In this document: positions 16,020-23,628 of the stretch, one piece after another
Position numbering within the stretch: position 1 is the stretch's first letter
Layout of the letters: every line of letters starts with the position of its first letter
NCBI RefSeq assembly: GCF_003399625.1
Contig: NZ_NBXA01000014.1
Coordinates: 62,001 to 126,000 of the forward strand
Origin: Subtercola boreus
GTDB taxonomy: Bacteria; Actinomycetota; Actinomycetes; Actinomycetales; Microbacteriaceae
Direction of reading: 5' to 3'
DNA length: 64,000 nucleotides
Made by a program: the position numbers and the translations under genes
Notes under the pieces: generated by a model
What the model saw: the letters and a program-made list of their open reading frames with translations, nothing else
Database searches by the model: none
Told to the model about the DNA's origin: nothing

Positions 16020-16810
16020 GTACGCCGGCCGTGAGTACGCCGGGTGCGAGCGTGTCTTCTGCGGGCATCCCGGCCGCCGGAGCAGCGCGGGTGCGCATCC
16101 ACCAGTTCTCCGTCATCCAGGCGCTCATGGCCGGGCTCTACGACGGAGCGTTCGCGGCCCGTGAGGTGCTCGCGGTGGGAGACTTCGGGCTCGGCTGCGG
16201 CAATGCCCTGAACGGTGAACTCGTCATCGTCGACGGGCAGATCTTCCGCTGCACCGACGACGGCGCCGTCAGCCACGGAGACCCGGATGAGCTGCTGCCC
16301 TTCGCCGAAGTCGTGGCCTTCGCGCCGACCCTCCAGCACGAACTGGCCGGATCCGTCGACCGCACCGGTCTCGAAGCCCTGATCAGCGGGCTGGTCGGCA
16401 ACCCGAACCAGTTCTACGCGATCCGGCTCGACGGTGAGTTCGAGCACATGCTCGTGCGGGAACCGGTGCGGCAGCATCATCCGTACCGCCCGTTGCCCGA
16501 GGTGATGGCGGGCCAGCGAGAGATGACGCTGCCCTCCACGACCGGCACGCTTGTCGGATTCTGGGCGCCGCACATTTTCCAGGGCGTGAGTGTGGCGGGC
16601 TACCACCTGCACTACCTGAACGACTCGCGCACGCACGGTGGGCACACGCTGGACTACACCGTGACGTCGGGCACCCTGCGCCTGCAGCCGGTCACCGGCA
16701 TCGAGGTGCACCTGCCCGGCACGCCCGAGTTCGCGGCGGCCGACCTCGGTGCCGCGACGGCCGACGCCGACATCCGCCGCGTCGAGTCCGCCCCCGCCTC
16801 CGCCCGCTGA
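16016..16810 (+). CDS. budA: Alpha-acetolactate decarboxylase
   Basis: A 264-residue enzyme that decarboxylates alpha-acetolactate to acetoin in overflow metabolism. The zinc-binding histidines are visible in GYHLHYLNDSRTHGGH (about 201-216), and the N-terminus has the family pattern SVIQALMAGLYDG and GDFGLGCGNALNGELVIVDG. No acetolactate synthase or acetoin reductase is adjacent. GTG 16016 overlaps the upstream stop by 4 nt; a 13-bp direct repeat (GTGAGTACGCCGG) gives a second in-frame GTG at 16031, so the first five residues may be a duplicated start. Confidence 0.93.
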   Translation: MSTPAVSTPGASVSSAGIPAAGAARVRIHQFSVIQALMAGLYDGAFAAREVLAVGDFGLGCGNALNGELVIVDGQIFRCTDDGAVSHGDPDELLPFAEVVAFAPTLQHELAGSVDRTGLEALISGLVGNPNQFYAIRLDGEFEHMLVREPVRQHHPYRPLPEVMAGQREMTLPSTTGTLVGFWAPHIFQGVSVAGYHLHYLNDSRTHGGHTLDYTVTSGTLRLQPVTGIEVHLPGTPEFAAADLGAATADADIRRVESAPASAR

Positions 16811-16910
16811 CCCGGTTCCGCTGGCCTGACCCCCGCCTCTTCCCGGCCCGCCGGCCCGCCCCCGCCGCCGCCGGCCCGCCCCCGCCCCCGCCGCCGCGCC
16901 CCTCGATCCC

Positions 16911-16970
16911 ATCGAGTGGGCAGTTCGGGCCCCGAAATCGACGCGAGAGGGCCCGAACTGCCCACTCGAT
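16911..16970. repeat. Perfect 22-bp inverted repeat in a convergent gap
   Basis: Arms 16911-16932 and 16949-16970 are perfectly complementary over 22 bp (core GAGTGGGCAGTTCGGGCCC) with a 16-nt loop. It lies in the 289-bp gap between acetolactate decarboxylase and the zinc-ribbon SDR, which converge. No T-tract follows on either strand. The rest of the gap is G/C-rich low-complexity sequence (CCGCCGCC runs) and looks non-coding. The arm sequence differs from the two dispersed families in this window. Confidence 0.85.
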
Positions 16971-17099
16971 CGCGATCAAGAGGTGGAGTTCGCGCGAAGC
17001 GTGTCCGTGCCCTCCGCGCCGCACAGCCCTCATTCCGCGAACGTCACGCCTGTCAAGACAAGCGCGTGCGCGGGGCGCGTAGCGCAACGCGCCGCAAGA

Positions 17100-18749
17100 T
17101 CACCAGGGGGAGGGCGCGTAGTCCTTCAGGAAGACGCCGCTGAGGTCCTCGCCGGCCTCGCCGCGCACCACGGGGTCGTAGACGCGGGCGGCACCGTCGA
17201 CGAGGTCGAGGGGCGCGTGGAAGCCCTCCTGGGCGAGCCGCACCTTCGTGGGGTGCGGCCGTTCGTCCGTGATCCAGCCCGTGTCGACACTCGTCATCAG
17301 GATGCCGTCGGTCAGCATCTCCTTGCCGCTCGTGCGGGTCAGCATGTTGAGCGCGGCCTTCGCCATGTTGGTGTGCGGATGCCCGGGGCCCTTGTATCCG
17401 CGAGCGAACACGCCCTCCATGGCCGACACATTCACGATGTACGCACGCCCGGATGCCGCGGCCGAAGCCCCGGCGGCGAGGGAGGGCCGCAACCGGGACA
17501 CCAGCAGGAACGGCGCCGTCGTGTTGCAGAGCTGCACCTCGAGCATCTCGAGGGGGTCCACATCCTGCACGGCCTGCGTCCAGCTGTTCTCGTGGTGCGT
17601 GTCGGGTACGAGCCCGCCCGCGTCGATGGCGGTGCCGTCTGCGAGACGCGACAGGGAGGAGGATCCGGCGGCCAGCGCCAGACCGGAGAGCTCGTCGGCA
17701 CTCAGCTCGCCCGGCGCCAGACCCGCACCGGCCAGCGCGGCCCCGAGCAGCTCCGATCCGACCAGCTCGGCGTTGGCGTCGGCATCCGAGACCCCGGAGC
17801 CGTGCCCGAGCGGGGCGAGTCCCAGCGCGGCGGCGGCCGGCGCGACGACTGCCGCACGCTGCAACAGCGGATGCGCGGCCACCGACGCGGCCAGCGCCTG
17901 GGGATGCGCGTCGTTCGTGTGGCCGAACGTGATCATCTCCGGGCCCGGGCCCGGGCCATCGGGCAGCGGTTCGAGTTCCGCCTCGGCGAGCGGCGCGTAC
18001 GAGCCGGGGGAGCGCTTCACGGTCTGCGCCGCGTTGTTGATCAGGATGTCGAGCGGACCGGCGGCGGCGACCGTCTCGGCCAGCCCGATGACCTGCGCCG
18101 GGTCGCGCAGGTCGATGCCGACGATCTTCAGCCGGTGCAGCCAGTCGCCCGAGTCCGGCAGGCTCGAGAACCGTCGCACGGCGTCTCGCGGGAACCGGGT
18201 CGTGATGGTCGTGTGAGCGCCATCCCGCAGCAGGCGGAGCGCGATGTACATGCCGATCTTGGCGCGGCCGCCGGTGAGCAGCGCCCGCTTTCCGGTGAGG
18301 TCGGTGCGGGCATCCCGCTTCGCGTGGCTCGTCGCCGCGCACGACGGGCAGAGCTGGTGGTAGAACGCGTCGACCTGGGTGTAGTGCTGCTTGCAGATGT
18401 AGCAGGGGCGCGACTTGATGAGCGTGCCGGCGGTGGGTGCGGTCGTGATCGCGGCGAGTTGCACGCCGCGGGTCTCGTCGTCGATGCGGTCGGGGGCGCC
18501 GGTCGCCGTGTTGGCGATCACGCTGCGGTCGGCGTTCGCGATGGCGTCGCGCTTCTCGTCGCGGCGGTTCTTCTTCACTGACTTGAACATCCTGGCGGTG
18601 GCGCGGCGCACGGCGACGAAATCCGGATGCTCGTCGTCGAGCTCGTGCAGGCTCGCCAGAACGCGCAGGGCCACCTCCAGCTCGTGCTGGTCGATGCCCT
18701 GTGTCGTGGATGTCGCGTGTTCAGGCAGTTCTGGCGAAGGAGTAGTCAT
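17100..18749 (-). CDS. Large SDR oxidoreductase with internal zinc-ribbon
   Basis: A 549-residue protein. Residues 1-100 are helical and charged. At about 124-145 comes a Cys4 motif, CYICKQHY then CPSC, likely a zinc ribbon. From about 155 there is a short-chain dehydrogenase fold: TGGRAKIGMYIA (cofactor loop), IDLRD, NNAAQTV, NVSAMEG (catalytic Ser). The usual YxxxK is replaced by HPHTNMAK, with Thr at the Tyr position and a Tyr 12 residues before the Lys. A long Ala/Gly/Pro-rich insert (about 250-350) splits the Rossmann fold. The reaction is unknown. ATG 18749 was chosen; an upstream extension to 18788 lacks a ribosome site. TAGAAT, 11 nt upstream, may be its -10. Confidence 0.75.
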   Translation of the reverse strand: MTTPSPELPEHATSTTQGIDQHELEVALRVLASLHELDDEHPDFVAVRRATARMFKSVKKNRRDEKRDAIANADRSVIANTATGAPDRIDDETRGVQLAAITTAPTAGTLIKSRPCYICKQHYTQVDAFYHQLCPSCAATSHAKRDARTDLTGKRALLTGGRAKIGMYIALRLLRDGAHTTITTRFPRDAVRRFSSLPDSGDWLHRLKIVGIDLRDPAQVIGLAETVAAAGPLDILINNAAQTVKRSPGSYAPLAEAELEPLPDGPGPGPEMITFGHTNDAHPQALAASVAAHPLLQRAAVVAPAAAALGLAPLGHGSGVSDADANAELVGSELLGAALAGAGLAPGELSADELSGLALAAGSSSLSRLADGTAIDAGGLVPDTHHENSWTQAVQDVDPLEMLEVQLCNTTAPFLLVSRLRPSLAAGASAAASGRAYIVNVSAMEGVFARGYKGPGHPHTNMAKAALNMLTRTSGKEMLTDGILMTSVDTGWITDERPHPTKVRLAQEGFHAPLDLVDGAARVYDPVVRGEAGEDLSGVFLKDYAPSPW

Positions 18750-18793
18750 GGGCTCGCAGAATTCTACCCGCGCCCCGATGGTCTGCACAAAAA

Positions 18794-18807
18794 CACACGC
18801 GCTCTGC
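18794..18807. promoter_or_regulatory. 14-bp motif CACACGCGCTCTGC, copy 1 (possible LysR site)
   Basis: Lies between the zinc-ribbon SDR and the divergent 3-hydroxybutyrate dehydrogenase. The identical 14-mer is at 20693-20706, between the LysR regulator and the MHS transporter. Both are promoter regions of one probable regulon, so a shared operator is a reasonable guess. Confidence 0.4.
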
Positions 18808-18904
18808 AGATTCGTTCGTTGACGGCCGACGAACGCACGGGCGAGACTCGGAGAGGTTCGCCGGATTCAAGGGCTGAGGTCGAGCGGAGCCGTGGGAGAC
18901 ACTG

Positions 18905-19714
18905 ATGACCGAGCATCCTGGGACCGCACCGAACTCCGGACCGGAACGCCTCCGCCTGCCGCTGGATGGTCGGCGCGCTCTCGTGACCGGCGGCGCATCC
19001 GGCATCGGGGAGGCCTCGGCCCGCGCCCTCGCGGCCCGGGGCGCCGAGGTCGTCATCGCCGATCGGGATGCCCGGGAGGCCGCCCGCGTCGCTTCGGACA
19101 TCGGCGGCAGCAGCTGGGTCGTCGACCTGCAGGACACCCACGCGCTCACCGATGACGTGTTGGCGGCGGAGCTCGGAACCATCGACATCCTGGTGAACAA
19201 TGCGGGCATCCAACGGGTGAATCCGATTGAGACGTTCGAGGTCGAGGAGTTCCGCGGCATCCTCCGACTCATGCTCGAGGCTCCGTTCCTGCTCATCCGG
19301 GCGGCGCTGCCCGGGATGTACGAACGTGGTTTCGGGCGCATCATCAACGTCTCCTCGGTGCACGGGCTCCGCGCGTCGCCGTTCAAGAGCGCCTATGTCT
19401 CAGCGAAACACGGCCTCGAGGGCCTGTCGAAGACGACAGCGCTCGAGGGCGGCGAACGGGGGGTCACGAGCAACTGCGTGAACCCGGGGTACGTGCGCAC
19501 TCCGTTGGTCGAGAAGCAGCTGGCCGACCAGGCGGCCCTGCACGGCATCCCGGAATCCGAGGTGCTCAGCTCGATCATGCTCACCGAGAGTGCGATCAAG
19601 CGACTGGTCGAACCGCGGGAGGTCGCGGCGCTGGTCGCCTGGCTGGCGGCCGACGAAGCCGCGATGGTGACGGGCGCGAGCTACACGATGGACGGCGGCT
19701 GGTCGGCCCGGTAG
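18905..19714 (+). CDS. 3-hydroxybutyrate dehydrogenase (SDR family)
   Basis: A 269-residue classical SDR. It has VTGGASGIGEA (NAD-binding), NNAGIQRVNPIETF, INVSSVHGLRASPFKSAYVSAKHG (Ser, Tyr and Lys all present) and VNPGYVRTPLVEKQ followed by KRLVEPREVA, which together resemble D-3-hydroxybutyrate dehydrogenases (BdhA type) more than other SDRs. It would convert 3-hydroxybutyrate to acetoacetate with NAD+. Next to it are a LysR regulator and an MHS carrier, consistent with uptake and use of a hydroxy acid. ATG 18905 has GGGAG six bases upstream. Its last 34 bp overlap the end of the convergent LysR gene. Confidence 0.85.
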   Translation: MTEHPGTAPNSGPERLRLPLDGRRALVTGGASGIGEASARALAARGAEVVIADRDAREAARVASDIGGSSWVVDLQDTHALTDDVLAAELGTIDILVNNAGIQRVNPIETFEVEEFRGILRLMLEAPFLLIRAALPGMYERGFGRIINVSSVHGLRASPFKSAYVSAKHGLEGLSKTTALEGGERGVTSNCVNPGYVRTPLVEKQLADQAALHGIPESEVLSSIMLTESAIKRLVEPREVAALVAWLAADEAAMVTGASYTMDGGWSAR

Positions 19715-20679
19715 GCGCCCGGATTCCCGCCGTGGCCGGCGAGCTCCCCAGTCATCGCCCGGGTGCGCTCCCGCAGGGCGTCGGCAACGGCTGCCACGGC
19801 GCTCTGGCGGAGCGACTCCGAGCGCACGACCATCCAGTACGGCAGGTGCTCGTCGTACTCGGCGGGCATCACCCGCACCAGATCCGCGTGCCGGTCGGCC
19901 ATGAAGCACGGCAGGAACCCGATGCCGGCACCGGCCCGTGTCGCCTCGACGTGCACGAACACGTTCGTCGAACTGATGCCGTCGTGCATGCTCGGCACCA
20001 GTCGGCGCGGGGCGTCGAGATCGTCCACCTGCAGGATCGAGTCGATGAAGTAGATCAGGGGATGGCCGACGAGTTCGTCGGTGGAGGACGGGGCGCCGTG
20101 GTCGGCGAGGTAGGCCTGCGAGGCGTACATTCCGAGGGCGTACTCGCCGAGCAGGTGCGCCTCGGCCCGGTGCACCTGGGGCTCGCCGACCACGATCTCG
20201 ATGTCGAGCCCGGAGCGGTGCTGGAGCGCTCGGCGGGTGGCGGTCACGATCTCGGCTCGAAGGAGCGGATGCCGCTGCTGCAGGGCGGCGATCGCCGGAG
20301 CGGCGATGTAGGCGCTGAAGCCGTCGGTCGCCGAGAGCCGCACCACGCCGCTGAGCTGTGTCGACCCCGACGGATCGCCGCTGAGCGCCCGTACCGCGTT
20401 CTCGACCTCCTCGGCGGCCCGCACGGCGTCCTGCCCGCGATCGGTGAGCTGCCATCCACCCGGCGCCCGGGCGAGAAGTCGTCCGCCGAGGGCGGCCTCC
20501 AGCGCGGCGATGCGGCGGGACACGGTGGTGTGGTTCAGCCCGAGCGTCTCGGCAGCCGTCGTGAACCGGCCGCTTCGCGAGACGGCGAGCAGCACCAGCA
20601 GGTCGTCGGGATTCGGGCGGGGTGTGGCTGTCGGGCGAAGGGGCCCGCTCTGACGGCCCGTTCGCGGTGCATCGTTCAT
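19681..20679 (-). CDS. LysR-family transcriptional regulator
   Basis: A 332-residue LysR-type regulator. The winged helix-turn-helix is at about 25-85 (SGRFTTAAETLGLNHTTVSRRIAALEAALGG split over two helices) and a periplasmic-binding-like effector domain fills about 110-310. It is divergent from the MHS transporter and converges on, and overlaps, the 3-hydroxybutyrate dehydrogenase gene. This layout suggests it controls both. ATG 20679 was chosen over an upstream in-frame start at 20697; CATACT lies 7 nt before it. The effector is unknown; a hydroxy acid is a guess from neighbours. Confidence 0.9.
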   Translation of the reverse strand: MNDAPRTGRQSGPLRPTATPRPNPDDLLVLLAVSRSGRFTTAAETLGLNHTTVSRRIAALEAALGGRLLARAPGGWQLTDRGQDAVRAAEEVENAVRALSGDPSGSTQLSGVVRLSATDGFSAYIAAPAIAALQQRHPLLRAEIVTATRRALQHRSGLDIEIVVGEPQVHRAEAHLLGEYALGMYASQAYLADHGAPSSTDELVGHPLIYFIDSILQVDDLDAPRRLVPSMHDGISSTNVFVHVEATRAGAGIGFLPCFMADRHADLVRVMPAEYDEHLPYWMVVRSESLRQSAVAAVADALRERTRAMTGELAGHGGNPGAYRADQPPSIV

Positions 20680-20692
20680 ATCTGCAAGTATG

Positions 20693-20706
20693 CACACGCG
20701 CTCTGC
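20693..20706. promoter_or_regulatory. 14-bp motif CACACGCGCTCTGC, copy 2 (possible LysR site)
   Basis: In the gap between the LysR gene and the divergent MHS transporter, just upstream of the LysR start. Identical to 18794-18807. LysR regulators usually bind in their own divergent promoter region. Confidence 0.4.
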
Positions 20707-20790
20707 GGAACCGGCTATTGCTGCCCGGTTTTCCTGCAGGAATACTCAGTCCAGCCCCACCACGTCAACGTCGACAGAAGGAGACCCCGC

Positions 20791-22230
20791 GTGAGCGCAT
20801 CCACCGGCCCCACAGGCCGCACCTCGAAGGCCGCCCCGGGCGTTCCCTCGAACCAGGCAGAACCCCGGTCATCCGGTCTCAAGAAGATCGTGGCCGCCTC
20901 GATGGTCGGCACCGTCGTCGAGTGGTACGAGTTCTTCCTCTACGCGACGGCCGCGAGCCTGGTCTTCGGCAAGTTCTTCTTCCCGAACGCCAACACGGCG
21001 CTCGACGGCATCATCGCCGCGTTCATCACCTACGCCGTGGGCTTCGTCGCCCGGCCGCTCGGCGGCATCGTCTTCGGTCACATCGGAGACAGGCTCGGCC
21101 GCAAGCACACCCTCCAGGTCACGATCATCCTCGTCGGTGTCTCGACGTTCCTGATGGGCTGCCTGCCCGGCTTCAACGCCGTGGGCTACCTCGCCCCCGC
21201 ACTGCTCGTCGTGCTGCGGTTCGTGCAGGGCTTCGCCGTCGGCGGCGAATGGGGAGGCGCCGTGCTGCTCGTCGCAGAGCACAGCCCCGACAAGTCCCGG
21301 GGCTTCTGGTCGAGCTGGCCCCAGGCGGCCGTGCCGGTCGGCAACCTGCTCGCCACGCTGGTGCTGCTGATCACCGCTGCCGTACTGCCGAACGACCAGT
21401 TCCTCAGCTGGGGCTGGCGGATCGCGTTCTGGCTGTCGGCCGTGATCGTCGTCGTGGGCTACTACATCCGCACCCACGTCTCCGAGGCACCGATCTTCCT
21501 CGAGGCGCGCGCCGCAGCCGAGGCGGAGAAGGCGAAGAGCTACGGGGTGCGCGAGGTCATCCGCCGCTACCCGAAGGGTGTGCTGCAGGCGATGGGCCTG
21601 AGGTTCGCCGAGAACATCCTCTACTACATCATCGTCAGCTTCACGATCGTCTACCTCTCGACCGTGCACAAGTACGACACCAAGTCGCTGCTGCTGGCGC
21701 TGCTGATCGCGCACGCGGTCCACTTCGTCGTGATTCCGCAGGTCGGCCGGCTGGCAGACCGCATCGGCCGGAAGCCCGTCTACTTCATCGGCGCCGTGCT
21801 GGGCGCGAGTTGGGCGTTCTTCGCCTTCCCGCTCTTCGACACCCTGAACCCGGCCGTGATCGTGTTCGCGGTGACCATCGGGCTCTGCTTCCACGCCTTC
21901 ATGTACGCCGGACAGCCCGCGATCATGGCCGAGATGTTCCCGACCCGGATGCGCTACTCGGGTGTCTCGCTCGGCTACCAGGTCACCTCCATCCTCGCGG
22001 GCTCGCTCGCGCCGATCATCGCCGTGGCACTGCTGCAGGCCTACGGATCGTGGATCCCCGTGGCGCTCTACATCCTCGCCGCCTGCATCATCACGGCGAT
22101 CACGGTGCTGACGCTGAAGGAGACGCGCGGAGTGTCGCTCCGCCAGGTCGACTCCGACGACGCAGACCGGTGCGGGCTGGCCGTGTCCGGCGCGGCTCCG
22201 GCCGGCGCTGCTGCGACCGCGCGCCGCTGA
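20791..22230 (+). CDS. MHS-family MFS transporter (metabolite:H+ symporter)
   Basis: A 479-residue transporter with 12 predicted helices. MHS hallmarks are MVGTVVEWYEFFLYATAASL at the start, RPLGGIVFGHIGDRLGRK, the FVQGFAVGGEWGGA segment, and PQAAVPVGNL. MHS carriers move organic acids and zwitterions such as shikimate, citrate, proline or 2-oxoglutarate with protons. The neighbouring dehydrogenase suggests 3-hydroxybutyrate or a similar acid. GTG 20791 has AGAAGGAG eight bases upstream. A 30-residue polar N-terminus precedes the first helix. Confidence 0.9.
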   Translation: MSASTGPTGRTSKAAPGVPSNQAEPRSSGLKKIVAASMVGTVVEWYEFFLYATAASLVFGKFFFPNANTALDGIIAAFITYAVGFVARPLGGIVFGHIGDRLGRKHTLQVTIILVGVSTFLMGCLPGFNAVGYLAPALLVVLRFVQGFAVGGEWGGAVLLVAEHSPDKSRGFWSSWPQAAVPVGNLLATLVLLITAAVLPNDQFLSWGWRIAFWLSAVIVVVGYYIRTHVSEAPIFLEARAAAEAEKAKSYGVREVIRRYPKGVLQAMGLRFAENILYYIIVSFTIVYLSTVHKYDTKSLLLALLIAHAVHFVVIPQVGRLADRIGRKPVYFIGAVLGASWAFFAFPLFDTLNPAVIVFAVTIGLCFHAFMYAGQPAIMAEMFPTRMRYSGVSLGYQVTSILAGSLAPIIAVALLQAYGSWIPVALYILAACIITAITVLTLKETRGVSLRQVDSDDADRCGLAVSGAAPAGAAATARR

Positions 22231-22251
22231 CGCGCTGCGCACCTCCCGCCA

Positions 22252-22308
22252 GGGAGGAGCTGGGCCGATCCGGGTCGCTCTGTGCGCCGGATCGGCTCTC
22301 CTCCTCCC
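22252..22308. repeat. Dispersed palindromic repeat, family 2, copy 1
   Basis: Left arm GGGAGGAGCTGGGCCGATCC (22252-22271) pairs with 22287-22308 apart from a few central mismatches; loop about 13 nt. The same 20 bases occur in reverse complement at 48691-48710. It lies between the convergent MHS and luciferase-like genes. No T-tract follows. Confidence 0.8.
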
Positions 22309-22340
22309 GGGGGAGTGAGTTCGCGCAGGTGCGCGGGACG

Positions 22341-23501
22341 TCAGGCGGCGGTGCCGTAGCCCGGTGCCGCCGCTGCCGCCGCTGCCGATGCCGGTGCCGC
22401 GGCGGCCGCGGGCGTGGCGCCCGTCCAGCCGAGGTGCGGCGCGATGCGCTCCGCGATCGTCTGCAGGATGCGCTTGTGCGACGCGAGGGAGCCCTCGGCC
22501 GGCAGGGTCACCATCAGCTGTGTGGCCTCCGACAGGGCGGAGTCGGCCAGCAGGTCATCCGTGATCCGCTCGGGCGAACCGTCGAAGATGCGGCTGAAGC
22601 GCAGCTTCACGGTCGGGTCGTGGTGGCGGCCGTCGGCGTGCATGCCCGAACGGTAGCCCTCGATGAAGGCGCGGTGCTCGGCCCGGTCGGCGTCGTTCTC
22701 GAGCGGCACGATGATCCGCCCCGCCGTGATGCGCGGTGCGCGCGTGCCGGTTGCGGCCATCGGATGCCCGGCGGCACCCTCTCGGGCGACCTCGTTCCGG
22801 GCATCCGGAACCGCCTGCCCGACCCGAGCCGCGTATGACGCCCGGTAGGCCCGGATCTGGGCCAGCTGGCCCTCCTCGAACGACACTCCGGTCTCCTCGC
22901 CGTTCAGGGTCGACACCTGCAGGTCGAACCCCTGCGCGCCCGTGCGTGCCGCGCTCGCCACGGTACCGGCCCCGTACCAGAGCCGATCGAGCAGCCCCGG
23001 TGCGGGCGGCGACACCGTCAGGTCGGTGTTCGCGGGGATGCTCATGAAACCCTCGCCGCTGTTCACGAGCGGAGCACCCGCCAGGGCCTCGCGGAGGCGC
23101 AACACACGCTTCTGCGACTCGGCCGAGAAGCCGAGGGGCGAGGATCCGAACACGGGATCGAGGATGCCCGGGGTGGGGATCCCGCTCGACAGCCCGAGTT
23201 CGAGCCTCCCGCCGCTCAGGAGGTCGAGCGTCGACGCATCCTCGGCGACACGGATCGGGTCTTCGTAGCGCATCGGCAGCACCCCGGTGCCGAAGTGCAT
23301 CCGGGAGGTGCGCTGCGACACCGCCGCCAGGAACGTCATCGGGCTCGACAGGTACGGCTCGAAGTGCCGCACGCGCACCCAGCCCGTGTCGTAGCCGAGC
23401 TGTTCGGCGAAATGGAAAAGCTGCAGCCCGTTCTCGAGCGCTGCCGCGCCGCCGGCCGGCCCGGCATGGTTCGGAATGAACGAGAGGAAGCTGAGCTGCA
23501 T
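22341..23501 (-). CDS. Luciferase-like flavin-dependent oxidoreductase
   Basis: A 386-residue bacterial luciferase-superfamily enzyme (FMN or F420 TIM barrel). Visible features are the N-terminal strand LSFLSFIP, GYDTGWVRVRHFEPY, RMHFGTGVLPMRYEDPIRVAEDASTLDLLSGGRLELGLSSG split across the usual beta3-beta4 region, and a final Ala-rich tail. Substrate unknown. It is not closely similar to the monooxygenase at 4332. The Ala-rich C-terminus (about 365-386) looks disordered. ATG 23501 has GGGGCC upstream but no strong ribosome site. Repeats upstream may be an operator. Confidence 0.85.
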   Translation of the reverse strand: MQLSFLSFIPNHAGPAGGAAALENGLQLFHFAEQLGYDTGWVRVRHFEPYLSSPMTFLAAVSQRTSRMHFGTGVLPMRYEDPIRVAEDASTLDLLSGGRLELGLSSGIPTPGILDPVFGSSPLGFSAESQKRVLRLREALAGAPLVNSGEGFMSIPANTDLTVSPPAPGLLDRLWYGAGTVASAARTGAQGFDLQVSTLNGEETGVSFEEGQLAQIRAYRASYAARVGQAVPDARNEVAREGAAGHPMAATGTRAPRITAGRIIVPLENDADRAEHRAFIEGYRSGMHADGRHHDPTVKLRFSRIFDGSPERITDDLLADSALSEATQLMVTLPAEGSLASHKRILQTIAERIAPHLGWTGATPAAAAAPASAAAAAAAPGYGTAA

Positions 23502-23511
23502 GGAGGCCCCG

Positions 23512-23541
23512 ATAGTTGTCGCAGAAATAGTTGTAGCTACA
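23512..23541. promoter_or_regulatory. Direct repeat ATAGTTGT x2 and palindrome TGTAGCTACA
   Basis: Two copies of ATAGTTGT (23512-23519 and 23527-23534, 15 bp apart) run into the 10-bp palindrome TGTAGCTACA (23532-23541) just upstream of the luciferase-like gene. The A/T-rich character and symmetry suggest a promoter with a regulator site; the regulator is unknown. Confidence 0.4.
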
Positions 23542-23628
23542 TCTTATGCGGATGCTGCCTCGGAAGTAAGCGGGGCGCCCCGTTCCCCGCCCCGCGGCGG
23601 CACCGCGGGAGTAGGGCATGATCGAAGC

